Of a stretch of 64,000 nt of DNA, positions 25,847 to 33,598 are shown one piece after another. A program made the translations under genes and the position numbers. The notes under the pieces are model-generated. The model saw nothing but the letters and a program-made list of their open reading frames with translations, made no database searches and was not told where the DNA came from. How positions within the stretch are numbered: the first letter of the stretch is position 1; each line of letters opens with the position of its first letter. The stretch comes from Streptomyces goshikiensis (GTDB lineage Bacteria > Actinomycetota > Actinomycetes > Streptomycetales > Streptomycetaceae). The DNA is taken from NCBI RefSeq assembly GCF_014650555.1, contig NZ_BMVE01000003.1:372001-436000 (forward strand). Direction: 5' to 3'.

Positions 25847-27159
25847 GGGGCGACCTCGCAGATGTCGGCGCCGAGGTGGAGGAGCTTGCCGGGCAGGTCG
25901 GCGTGGCCTCGGCGGAGCTGGTCGACACCGCCGAGGGTGGTGATCCCGCGGGCGGTCAGAGCGGCGACCATGAGGGCGGATCCGGTGCGGATGTCCGTGG
26001 CCTCGACACCGGTCCCGGTCAGGCGCTGCGGCCCGGTCAGCCGGCACTCGGTGGGCGAGATCTCCTCGATCTCGGCGCCGAGCCTGGCCAGCTGGGGAAG
26101 CAGGTTGCCGTGTCGGCCGGGGTTGATCGAGTCGGCGAACAGGTGCGTGCCGGGCTGGCTGAGGGCCAAGGCCATCAGCGGCGGCTCGAAGTCCGCGTCC
26201 AGACCGCCCGGCGACAGGGTGGCGATGGCCCGCAAGGGCTGACCTGTCGGCCGGGCGTTTCCGCCGTCAACGAGGAGGGCCTCGTCTCGGACTGAGGTAG
26301 GGATGCCCAGACGCTGGAGCGCGGCCTGCAACGGCACAAGGTCGCGCCCGCGGATGCCCTCGATCCGAGCGTTGCCCCCGGTGGCGGCCACGGCACAGGC
26401 CAGGGTCCCTGCCTCGATCTTGTCGCCCGGTACGCGCCAGGCGGTGATCTCGGCGGGGATCGCCGCCGCCTTGAGGTCGAGGAGCTGCTTGCTGACCCGG
26501 GCCTCCCAACCGACCGAGTCCAGGGCATCGAGCACAGCCAGGACTTCCGGCGACAGGTTCGGCAGACCCAGGCGCAGGGCTCGGCCAGCGACGACCGCAC
26601 GGAGTACGGCGGCGATCGTCGCGCCGCGCGACCGGAAGGGCAGCACGAGGGAGACCGTGCCGGTACGCCGTTCCCCGGCCTCGACGATGTAACCGGCGTC
26701 TTGGACGGTCGCGCGGTCACCGAACGCTTCGTACACCTTGAAGTGCAGGTCCATCCCGCGCTCCCCGATCCGGCAGCCACCGGGCCAGGGCAGCCGGGCA
26801 CTGCCCTGTAAGGCAAGAAGGGCCGCCACCAGGTAGTAGGAGGCCCGGATGCCCGCGGCACGGCCCAGATCGGCAGCAGCGGGTGCGGTCTCCGGCGCCA
26901 TGACCAGCAGACTGCCCTGCTGCCCGACGGCCTGAGCGACATGCCAGCCGGCTCCTTGCAGCAGTGCCAGCATGGACTGGACGTCGGCGCTGGCCGGGAC
27001 GTTGTCCAGCTGGACCGTCCGTCGCACGGCCGCCGCGGCGGCCAGCATCGGCAGGGCGGCGTTCTTGGAACCGTCGACGGTGACGGAGCCGGACAGAGGG
27101 CTCCCAGGGCGTACGGCGATCACCTCGGGGTTCGATGCCGAGGTTCGGGTGAGGGACAC
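25843..27159 (-). CDS. MurA-like enolpyruvyl transferase
   Basis: A 438-aa EPT-fold enzyme related to UDP-GlcNAc 1-carboxyvinyltransferase. It keeps Lys32 (GSKNAALP), the catalytic cysteine Cys129 in WPGGCRIGERGMDLH, and an Asp in GLDADFEPP corresponding to the MurA Asp loop. MurA moves enolpyruvate from PEP to UDP-GlcNAc; NikO/PolA-type relatives in nucleoside-antibiotic pathways use UMP. Given the nucleotide-enzyme neighbours, a nucleotide substrate is plausible. The frame opens at 27201, overlapping the HATPase stop, but AAGGAG six nucleotides before the GTG at 27159 makes that the better start. Confidence 0.85.
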   Translation of the reverse strand: MSLTRTSASNPEVIAVRPGSPLSGSVTVDGSKNAALPMLAAAAAVRRTVQLDNVPASADVQSMLALLQGAGWHVAQAVGQQGSLLVMAPETAPAAADLGRAAGIRASYYLVAALLALQGSARLPWPGGCRIGERGMDLHFKVYEAFGDRATVQDAGYIVEAGERRTGTVSLVLPFRSRGATIAAVLRAVVAGRALRLGLPNLSPEVLAVLDALDSVGWEARVSKQLLDLKAAAIPAEITAWRVPGDKIEAGTLACAVAATGGNARIEGIRGRDLVPLQAALQRLGIPTSVRDEALLVDGGNARPTGQPLRAIATLSPGGLDADFEPPLMALALSQPGTHLFADSINPGRHGNLLPQLARLGAEIEEISPTECRLTGPQRLTGTGVEATDIRTGSALMVAALTARGITTLGGVDQLRRGHADLPGKLLHLGADICEVAP

Positions 27160-27197
27160 GATCAACTCCTTCAAAGAGGAATGTGCTTGGAAACCGC

Positions 27198-27608
27198 TCA
27201 CCTGGCGCGGAGGGAGCCAATGGGCGCATCGAACTCGGCCCAGCAGGACTTGCCCGAGGCGTTCTGCTCGACGCCGTGTCGGTCGGCGAGAGCGGCGATG
27301 ATCAGCAGGCCGCGGCCGTCCTCGGCGTCGGTACGGGTCCGACGCTCATAGGGGAGGGCCGGGCTGTGGTCGCATACCTCGACGCGCAACCGCCCTCCCT
27401 GCAGGCGAGCGGTCACAGAGGTACCTCCGCCGCTCGTGTGCTGGACGGCGTTGGCGAGCAGCTCCCCGGCCACGGCTTCTGCGCTGTGCAGCCCGTCATC
27501 GCCGAAGCCGCGGTGCCAGCCTCTGATCTCGTTCATCACCTGGCGCCGGGCAGAGGCGGCGCCTTCAGGCGTACCTGTCACCGGCAGGGTGACCTCGTGC
27601 ACTTCCAT
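27198..27608 (-). CDS. HATPase_c_2 (anti-sigma-like) ATP-binding protein
   Basis: A 136-aa GHKL ATPase domain of the RsbW/SpoIIAB-like type common in Streptomyces: N-box AVAGELLANAVQHT, G1 motif VCDHSPALPYERR, and G2 DGRGLLIIAALAD. Such proteins bind sigma factors or other regulators. It is the first gene of the leftward operon, and its product probably regulates rather than catalyses. The ATG at 27608 is preferred because AGGAGG lies six nucleotides upstream. It faces the XRE regulator across a 166-bp shared promoter region, a pairing often seen in Streptomyces. Confidence 0.85.
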   Translation of the reverse strand: MEVHEVTLPVTGTPEGAASARRQVMNEIRGWHRGFGDDGLHSAEAVAGELLANAVQHTSGGGTSVTARLQGGRLRVEVCDHSPALPYERRTRTDAEDGRGLLIIAALADRHGVEQNASGKSCWAEFDAPIGSLRAR

Positions 27609-27695
27609 GAGCGGCCTCCTGGAGGGGTGCGGTTCCACCAGGCAACCGGCTCATGGACGGGCTCCGCGATGTCCTGTGCGGGCGCTGCATCGCTT

Positions 27696-27710
27696 ATGCA
27701 CGTTGTGCAT
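27696..27710. promoter_or_regulatory. Perfect inverted repeat ATGCAC-GTT-GTGCAT, candidate operator
   Basis: A 15-bp perfect inverted repeat lies midway between the divergent HATPase and XRE genes, about 65 bp from the XRE start and 87 bp from the HATPase start. It is the best candidate for autoregulation and joint control of both operons by the XRE/TPR protein. Confidence 0.55.
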
Positions 27711-27774
27711 GGCGGGCAAGTCCCCTGCCGCTAGGCTCGGTTGAGCAGGCAGGATCGGTCTCGGCAGAAGGGCC

Positions 27775-29061
27775 GTGGTGCAGATGGCCGACACACAGGG
27801 CGAGGCGCACCGCATCGGTGAACTGATCCGCCAAGCGCGGGTCTTACAGGGCCGCTCACAAGCGGACGTAGCCGCCGATCTCGGCTACCACCAGTCGAAG
27901 ATCAGCCGCTTGGAGGGTGGGCGCGGAACCGACGACATCCGAGTCCTCCGCAACGTCGCCCGCATCCTGCGGATCCCGCTGGCCCACCTCGGGCTGGCGG
28001 AGACCGCCCTGGAAGCCGAGCCCGACGATCCGGAGACAGAAGACATGCTGCGCCGCCGTACCCTACTTGCCGCCAGTGTCACCATGCTCGCTACCCCCAC
28101 GCCCGTGGCAGTGGCGCATCCGGACCTGGTCCAGGCCCTTCTTCCCGGCGTGCTGCCGACTTCGACGATCGAGTCATCCTCCGCGGAACAGTTTCGGCAG
28201 CGCGCCATGAACGTGCGGCGACTTCTGACCACATGCGACTACGCGGAACTGGAGCGAACGCTTCCCAGCCTGATCACGGATCTGCGCCAGGCGGCCCGCA
28301 GCTCAGCGCAGCCGGAGGAGGTGTCCCGCTTCCTGGCCATCGCCTACCAGACCTCGGCCAGCCTCCTGCTCAAGCGGGGAGACCCAGGTACGGCGTGGCT
28401 CGCCGTTGGCCGGGCCATGGCCGAGGCGGAGCGCTTTGGTGACCCGCTTGTCCTCGCCGCCAGCGTCCGGCTTCAGGCGCACGTCCTGGTGCGTGAGCGG
28501 CATGCCCGCCAGGCGGTCACGCTGATCCAGCACACTGCCTCTCAGCTCACCGGCTCGTATGACCGCCGCTCTCCTCACCATCTCGCGGTCCTCGGCTTAC
28601 TCCTGCTGCGCGGAGTCACTGCCGCAAGCCGTGCCGGCGACCGAGCCGCGACCAGCGAGTTCGTCACCGAGGCCAAAGAGGTGGCGCACTACGTCGCCTT
28701 GGCCCAGCCAGACGCCTGGGCCAACTTCAGCTCGATCAACGTCACACTGCACCAGATCAGCGCCGCCGTGTCCTTCGGTGATGCCGGCACCGCCCTCGAC
28801 GCCGCCCGCCCGCTCATGCGCCGCCACATCCCGGTCCCCGAGCGCCGAGCTGCCCTCTGGATCGAGACCGCCCGCGCCTACGCCCAGCAGGACCGCCTCG
28901 CCGACGGCTATCAGGCTCTGCGGATCGCCGAGACCTGCGCCGCCCAGGACGTACGCCGTCCCGCCGTCCGCGAGCTGGTCGCCGACATGGCCTCCCGGGA
29001 CCGCCGTCGTACGCTGCCAGAGCTCCACCACTTCAGCCGCCGACTGGGAGTACCCGCGTGA
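27775..29061 (+). CDS. XRE helix-turn-helix regulator with C-terminal TPR-like domain
   Basis: A 428-aa cytosolic regulator. The HTH is residues about 14-66 (GELIRQARVLQGRSQADVAADLGYHQSKISRLEGGR), followed by a long helical repeat domain (about 130-420) resembling TPR-type sensors that bind peptides or ligands. GTG at 27775 or the ATG at 27784 could start it; an AGAAGGGCC ribosome-binding site sits just upstream. It is divergent from the HATPase-EPT-deaminase operon and coupled to the flavoprotein by a 4-nt overlap. It likely controls both transcripts through the inverted repeat at 27696. Confidence 0.85.
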   Translation: MVQMADTQGEAHRIGELIRQARVLQGRSQADVAADLGYHQSKISRLEGGRGTDDIRVLRNVARILRIPLAHLGLAETALEAEPDDPETEDMLRRRTLLAASVTMLATPTPVAVAHPDLVQALLPGVLPTSTIESSSAEQFRQRAMNVRRLLTTCDYAELERTLPSLITDLRQAARSSAQPEEVSRFLAIAYQTSASLLLKRGDPGTAWLAVGRAMAEAERFGDPLVLAASVRLQAHVLVRERHARQAVTLIQHTASQLTGSYDRRSPHHLAVLGLLLLRGVTAASRAGDRAATSEFVTEAKEVAHYVALAQPDAWANFSSINVTLHQISAAVSFGDAGTALDAARPLMRRHIPVPERRAALWIETARAYAQQDRLADGYQALRIAETCAAQDVRRPAVRELVADMASRDRRRTLPELHHFSRRLGVPA

Positions 29062-29612
29062 CCGAGCCGCAGCGCAAGCCCTTCCTGTACGTCGTCGTGT
29101 GCGCGGCCGGGGTCGCCGACGATGTCGGCAGACTGATCACTGCGGCACAGGAGCAGGGCTGGGGCGTGGGTGTGATCGCCACACCCCAGGGGCTCGGCTT
29201 CCTGGACGCCGCAGCTGTCGAGGACCAGACCGGGTATCCGATCCGCTCGGCGTGGCGCTCACCCGGCGAGGCGAGGCCATTCCCGCCGGCCGACGCCATC
29301 GCCGTCGCACCGGCCACCTTCAACACGGTCAACAAGTGGGCGGCCGGGTTCGCGGACAACCTCGCCCTCGGGATCCTGTGCGAGGCCAGCGGCATGGGAA
29401 TCCCTACTGTGGTCCTTCCGTACGTGAACAGCGCCCTCGCTGCCCACCGGGCGTACCAGAGAAGCCTGGCCGAGCTCCGCGAGATGGGTGTCCTGGTCAG
29501 CAGCTACCAGCCTCACCCTCCCAAGTCCGGCGGAGGCGCCGACCGCTTCCCCTGGCAGGAGGCGGTCGAACTCCTGGCCCCAGCAATCCGCGCGGAGGCC
29601 GAACGTCCGTGA
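29058..29612 (+). CDS. Flavoprotein (PPC decarboxylase / HFCD family)
   Basis: A 184-aa Rossmann-like flavin-binding protein resembling the homo-oligomeric flavin-containing Cys decarboxylases: N-terminal YVVVCAAGVADDVG, central DAIAVAPATFNTVNKWAAGFADNLALGIL (the PASANT/PATFNT flavin motif) and GIPTVVLPYVN. Relatives oxidatively decarboxylate a C-terminal cysteine (CoaC, EpiD-like) or act otherwise on thiols. The GTG start overlaps the regulator stop (GTGA). Its link to the deaminase/EPT operon is inferred from the shared regulator and position. No canonical substrate gene (coaB-like) is fused. Confidence 0.83.
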   Translation: MTEPQRKPFLYVVVCAAGVADDVGRLITAAQEQGWGVGVIATPQGLGFLDAAAVEDQTGYPIRSAWRSPGEARPFPPADAIAVAPATFNTVNKWAAGFADNLALGILCEASGMGIPTVVLPYVNSALAAHRAYQRSLAELREMGVLVSSYQPHPPKSGGGADRFPWQEAVELLAPAIRAEAERP

Positions 29613-29627
29613 GGTACCTCACGGACG
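29604..29627 (+). terminator. 24-bp palindromic terminator after the flavoprotein gene
   Basis: CGTCCGTGAGG-TA-CCTCACGGACG is a perfect palindrome that overlaps the flavoprotein stop codon (TGA at 29610). It can form a tight hairpin and probably ends the rightward operon; an operator role is less likely given its position. Confidence 0.6.
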
Positions 29628-29654
29628 GCGTGGACCGTGCTGGTGCTCGAAGAC

Positions 29655-29692
29655 ATCGGCTGACGGGAAGCGAACCCGCGCTATGGGCTTGG
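29655..29692 (-). other. tRNA-3'-end-like fragment, possible attachment-site remnant
   Basis: Read on the minus strand this contains GCGGG-TTCGCTT-CCCGT, which has the shape of a tRNA T-arm (5-bp stem, TTC loop). Before it is a short segment that could derive from an anticodon-loop/variable region (CCAAGCCCATAGC). No D-arm or complete cloverleaf is present, so it is not a functional tRNA. It lies exactly at the right edge of the accessory block, as expected for an att remnant, but no second copy was found in the window. Confidence 0.3.
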
Positions 29693-29697
29693 TGCGC

Positions 29698-30807
29698 TCA
29701 GAGCCAGGGGATCTCCTCGGCTGCGTAGCGGTAGGCGCGGAAGACGGAGTTCTGGGCGCCCCGCGAGGACTCCAGGCCCACGCCCCGTCCGAACGAGCCG
29801 AACTCGGGGACCACGTACTCCCACACCACGTCCCCGTCCGGGGTCACCTCGAAGAGCCGGCCGAAGGAGCCCTCGGCGATGAACGTGTTGCCGCCCGGGA
29901 GCCGTTGGGCGCTGGACATGTACGGGCTGTAGAAGTTCTGCGGCGGGTTGTCCTCGTACGACCACACCTCCTCGCCCGTGCGGGGGTCGATCTCCAGCAC
30001 CCGCGAGTACGGGACGGACGTGGTGTCGCGATAGGTCCCGTTGTCGAAGACCAGGATGTTGCCGCCCGGCAGTTCGTGCGGATAGTGCTGCTGGGAGTGC
30101 GTGTCCGGGCCGATCCGCCAGCGGACGGAACCGTCGGCGCGGTCCACGGCCACCGTGGTGGAGGCGCTGCGGAACCCCACGACGACGCCGCCGTCGGCGA
30201 GTTCGCCCACGGTGTTGGCCATTGGCCAGTGCTCGCGCGCGAAGTGCCGGTCCAGTGGCACCTGTTCGGGGTCCAGGTGCTCGATCGCGGCCCAGCGCCA
30301 GACCACTTCGCCGTCCCAGGTCAGCTCGTACACCACGTCCCCGTGGATCACGCCGCCCGCGGCCTCCGAGCCGGGGATGCCGCCGCGGACGCGGGCCGCG
30401 TCGGCGGGGGCGAGGGGCTCGACGCCGAGGACGAGCAGGTTGCCGTTGCGTAGGACCGAGGCGTCGTGGTGGTGGAAGGGGTGGCGGACCTCGCGCACCA
30501 CGGAGCCGTCCGGGGCGAGTTCCTGGAGGATGCCGCCGTGGTAGACGTCCCAGATGGGGAACAGCGTCGGACCGCCGGTGTCCTTGCCCTGGTAGAAGAG
30601 GTTCCCGTTCGGGAGCAGCCGGGCGTGCCGGCCCGGCGGGTGCGGCGGGTTCCAGGTGTGGACGGCCTTGCCCTCGATGTCGACGAGGAAGACCTCGCCG
30701 GGCCCCGCGATGGGGGTGTAGAGCGTGTACCCGCCGAAGCTCCGCTCGGGGTCGTGGGCGCGCAGGCCGACGCCGCGGCGCCGCAGGGTGTTCTGGTCGA
30801 CGGTCAT
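29698..30807 (-). CDS. Arylsulfotransferase (ASST)-like beta-propeller protein
   Basis: A 369-aa protein built from repeated blades with motifs such as GYTLYTPIAGPGEVFLVDIEG, HARLLPNGNLFYQG, LPGGNILVFDNGTYRD and QRLPGGNTFIAEGSFGRLFEV, typical of aryl-sulfate sulfotransferase propellers. His residues likely involved in sulfate transfer include HPFHHHDA and HYPHELPGG. Relatives move sulfate between phenolic compounds. There is no signal peptide. The ATG has GGAGGAG upstream. It is downstream of, and co-oriented with, a sulfonate-type ABC transporter (87-nt gap), which suggests a role in organosulfur use. Confidence 0.8.
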   Translation of the reverse strand: MTVDQNTLRRRGVGLRAHDPERSFGGYTLYTPIAGPGEVFLVDIEGKAVHTWNPPHPPGRHARLLPNGNLFYQGKDTGGPTLFPIWDVYHGGILQELAPDGSVVREVRHPFHHHDASVLRNGNLLVLGVEPLAPADAARVRGGIPGSEAAGGVIHGDVVYELTWDGEVVWRWAAIEHLDPEQVPLDRHFAREHWPMANTVGELADGGVVVGFRSASTTVAVDRADGSVRWRIGPDTHSQQHYPHELPGGNILVFDNGTYRDTTSVPYSRVLEIDPRTGEEVWSYEDNPPQNFYSPYMSSAQRLPGGNTFIAEGSFGRLFEVTPDGDVVWEYVVPEFGSFGRGVGLESSRGAQNSVFRAYRYAAEEIPWL

Positions 30808-30893
30808 GGTGCTGCTCCTCCGTAGGGGGGTGGTTGGGGTCCGGTGGGAGAATCGGGTGGTGCGTGAGGGCGGGCGTGGGCGCGGGCGGGTGG

Positions 30894-31958
30894 TCAGCCG
30901 GCCGTGACGGCCGCCGGGTCCACGGCCCGCAGCGGTGCGGTGTGCAGCCGGCGCGCCAGTGCGGCGCGGTCCGCGGGCCCCGGCAGGCCCTGGGCGGCCT
31001 TCGCCCAGGCGGCCTCCTCCGTGAGCTGGGTCAGCAGCTCGGCCGACAGCGTCGCGCCGTACCCGTAGCGGGGCTGGAACGCCTCGGCGTATCCGGGCTG
31101 GAGGGCGCCCTTGGACTGGGCGAGTACGGCGGCCCGCGCGCCGGCCGGATCGGCTGCCAGCTCCCGCTGGGCGCGCACCAGGGTCCGCAGCACGGCGGAG
31201 GTGCTCGCATCGCTCGCCTTCGGGCCCGCGACCAGCAGCGTCCGCGCGGTGTAGCCGCCGAACGGCAGCTCGGCGTAGCGCGCGCCGAGGGCGGTGCGCG
31301 CGGCGTCGTAGAAGCTGGGGAAGGTGACCCCGGCGTCGATGTCGCCGCGGGCGAGGGCGGCGGGGACCTGGTTCGGGGCGAGGTTGACCACGGTCACGTC
31401 CGAGGCGGTCAGCGCCGCCGAGCCCAGCATCCGCGACAGCGCGTACTCGACGTTGGTGCCCTGCGGTACGCCGACCTTGCGACCCCTCAGCGCCGCGAAG
31501 CCGTTGATGCCCCGGTCGGTACGGGTGAGCAGGCGCCAGTCGGAGAAGCGGGACAGGTCGGCGACGATCCGCAGGTCGCGGCCGCCCAGGGCGGCGGTGA
31601 CGGCGGGCAGGTCGCCGACGACGCCGAGCTGGGCCTGGCCGCCGAGCACCGCGTTCAGCGCGTCGCGGCCGGTGGGCAGGGTGGTGACGGTGGCCCGGAC
31701 GCCGTCGGCGGCCCACAGCCCGCGCTCCTGGGCGAGGTGGACGGGCGCGCCGCCGAGGTGGTCGCTGGCGGCCAGGGTGACCTCCTGCCCGGTGTCGCGC
31801 GCGGCGGAGGCGGACGTACCGGAGCACCCGGTGCCCAGGGCGGCGAGCAGCCCCGCCAGCACGAGGGCGACCACCGGACGGGGTCTGCGAAGGCCGGAGG
31901 CGGTGAGGGACACGGGGGACTCGCTTCCTTGAGGCTGCGGTGTGGGCGGGGGTTTCAT
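30894..31958 (-). CDS. ABC transporter substrate-binding lipoprotein, SsuA/NMT1-like
   Basis: A 354-aa periplasmic-binding-fold protein. After a short hydrophilic leader comes a lipoprotein signal (VVALVLAGLLAALGTGC, lipidated Cys45). The mature part has VTLAASDHLGGAPVHLAQERGLW and GRKVGVPQGTNVEYALSRML, typical of the aliphatic sulfonate/nitrate/taurine (SsuA/TauA) family. ATG overlaps the stop of the ATPase gene by 4 nt (ATGA). The ligand is likely a sulfonate or sulfate ester given the ASST downstream; this is inference. Confidence 0.83.
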   Translation of the reverse strand: MKPPPTPQPQGSESPVSLTASGLRRPRPVVALVLAGLLAALGTGCSGTSASAARDTGQEVTLAASDHLGGAPVHLAQERGLWAADGVRATVTTLPTGRDALNAVLGGQAQLGVVGDLPAVTAALGGRDLRIVADLSRFSDWRLLTRTDRGINGFAALRGRKVGVPQGTNVEYALSRMLGSAALTASDVTVVNLAPNQVPAALARGDIDAGVTFPSFYDAARTALGARYAELPFGGYTARTLLVAGPKASDASTSAVLRTLVRAQRELAADPAGARAAVLAQSKGALQPGYAEAFQPRYGYGATLSAELLTQLTEEAAWAKAAQGLPGPADRAALARRLHTAPLRAVDPAAVTAG

Positions 31959-32704
31959 GGGGAGCCGAGTTGGCGGGCGATCAGGGTGCGCAGGTCCGGG
32001 TCGGGGGGTCCGGCGGGTAGCGCGTGGTCGGCCAGGACGCGGCCGGGGGAGCCGCCCAGGACCACGACCCGGTCGGCGAGGGCGAGCGCCTCGTCGATGT
32101 CGTGCGTCACGAACAGCACGGTGGTGCCGGTGCGCTGCCACAGCTCCCGCAGCAGTTCCTGCATCCGGGTCCGGGTCAGTGCGTCCAGGGCTCCGAACGG
32201 CTCGTCCATCAGCAGCACTTCGGGTTCGGCGGCCAGCGCCCGGGCCAGCGCCACCCGCTGCCGCATGCCGCCGGACAGCTGCGCGGGATGCTTCTCGGCC
32301 CCTTCCGCGAGGCCCACCTCGGCCAGCGCCGCGAGGGCCCGGCGGCGCCGCTCCGGCCGGGACAGCCCGAGCCGCTTGAGCGCGAACTCGACGTTCCCGC
32401 GCGCCGTGCGCCACGGGAACAGGGCGTAGTGCTGGAAGACCATGCCGCGGTCCGGACCGGGCCCGTCCACCGGGGTGCCCGCGACGGTGACCCGCCCGGC
32501 GGTGGGCCGGACGAAGCCCGCCACCGTGTTGAGCACGGTCGATTTGCCGCACCCGCTGGGACCGAGCAGCGCCGTGAACGACCCGTTGGCGAACTCCAGT
32601 TCGATGGCGTCGAGCACCGGAGCCGCGCCGCTCGCGCCCGCATTCCGCCGCCGGGTGCCTCCGTAGGAGACCGACAGCCCCTCCAGCCGCACGCTCCCGC
32701 TCAT
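31955..32704 (-). CDS. ABC transporter ATPase, SsuB/TauB-like
   Basis: A 249-aa ABC ATPase with all motifs: Walker A GPSGCGKST, Q-loop MVFQHYALFPW, signature LSGGMRQRVALARAL, Walker B VLLMDEPFGALD and H-loop VTHDIDEA. FPWRTARGNV after the Q-loop is typical for the nitrate/sulfonate/taurine importers. The start overlaps the permease stop by 4 nt and its stop overlaps the binding-protein start, so the three genes are translationally coupled. Confidence 0.9.
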   Translation of the reverse strand: MSGSVRLEGLSVSYGGTRRRNAGASGAAPVLDAIELEFANGSFTALLGPSGCGKSTVLNTVAGFVRPTAGRVTVAGTPVDGPGPDRGMVFQHYALFPWRTARGNVEFALKRLGLSRPERRRRALAALAEVGLAEGAEKHPAQLSGGMRQRVALARALAAEPEVLLMDEPFGALDALTRTRMQELLRELWQRTGTTVLFVTHDIDEALALADRVVVLGGSPGRVLADHALPAGPPDPDLRTLIARQLGSP

Positions 32705-33489
32705 GACGCGCTCCAGTGCACGAAGCGGCGCCCGATCGCCGCGAGAGCCGCGTCCACGCCCACCCCGAGGAGACCGAGGACCAGCAGGCCCGCGAACATC
32801 CGGTCCACCCGCAGGAACTGGCCGTCGACCTGGAGGCGGTAGGCCAACCCGGAGTCCGCGCCGCCGAGTTCGGCGGCGACCAGGGCCAGCAGCGCGACCG
32901 AGGCCCCGTACCGCAGCGCCGCGAGCAGGGCGGGCGCCGCGGCCGGCAGCAGCACCTCGGTGAACCGGCGCCGCAGCGGTGCCCCCAGCGAACGGGCCGC
33001 CCGCAGATGGGTCACCGGGACCCGCGAGACGCCGTCATGGACGTACAGCCACACCGCGAGGAGGACGGCGTACGCGATCAGCAGGCGCTTGGCGCTCTCG
33101 CCGATGCCGAACCAGGCGGTGGCCAGCGGCACCAGCGCGATCGCCGGGATGGGCCGCAGGAACGAGACGAGCGGGGTGACGGCGGCGGAGAGCCGCGGCA
33201 GGTAGCCGGTGGCGAAGCCCAGCGCGCCGCCGAGGGCCGCGCCGAGCGCGAAGCCCTGACCGGCGCGGGCCAGGCTGGCGGCGAGGTCCGTGGCCAGGGT
33301 GCCGCCGCGCGCGCCGTCGGCGAGCGCGGCGAAGGTCTGGCGGGGGGTCGGCAGCAGCCCCAGGGCCACCACACCGGAGCGGGCGAGCACGTACCAGAGC
33401 GCGAGCACGGAGCCGGCCGCGACCAGCGCCGGGCCGAGCCGGCCCGGGATCCGGCCGGCCCGGCCCGGCGGGGAGAGGGTGGCGTACAC
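32701..33489 (-). CDS. ABC transporter permease, SsuC/TauC-like
   Basis: A 262-aa inner-membrane permease with about six helices and the EAA loop region HLRAARSLGAPLRRRFTEVLLPAAAPAL. It is the first gene of the transport operon. The frame opens at an ATG (33507), but GAGGAG six nucleotides ahead of the GTG at 33489 makes the latter the likely start. A 31-bp palindrome lies immediately upstream and could block transcription or initiation when bound by the divergent XRE-cupin regulator. Confidence 0.86.
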   Translation of the reverse strand: MYATLSPPGRAGRIPGRLGPALVAAGSVLALWYVLARSGVVALGLLPTPRQTFAALADGARGGTLATDLAASLARAGQGFALGAALGGALGFATGYLPRLSAAVTPLVSFLRPIPAIALVPLATAWFGIGESAKRLLIAYAVLLAVWLYVHDGVSRVPVTHLRAARSLGAPLRRRFTEVLLPAAAPALLAALRYGASVALLALVAAELGGADSGLAYRLQVDGQFLRVDRMFAGLLVLGLLGVGVDAALAAIGRRFVHWSAS

Positions 33490-33509
33490 GGGCAACTCCT
33501 CGTTCATTG

Positions 33510-33540
33510 ATAAGTGAGGTCAATAATTGACCACGCTTAT
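33510..33540. promoter_or_regulatory. 31-bp interrupted palindrome between permease and XRE-cupin regulator
   Basis: The core GGTCAATAATTGACC (33518-33532) is symmetric about its central base, and outer arms ATAAG (33510) and CTTAT (33536) keep the same centre. It is A/T-rich in a very GC-rich context, 21 bp from the permease GTG. It is a strong operator candidate for the regulator encoded on the other side. Confidence 0.7.
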
Positions 33541-33598
33541 GAACGCGGTGTTGCGGCGGTGCGAAACGTTCCGGAGCCCCCGAGGGCGCCGATCGGCC

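Noticed and set aside
29641..29697. A functional tRNA gene
   Set aside because: No acceptor pairing, D-arm or complete anticodon arm could be assembled; only a T-arm-like piece exists.
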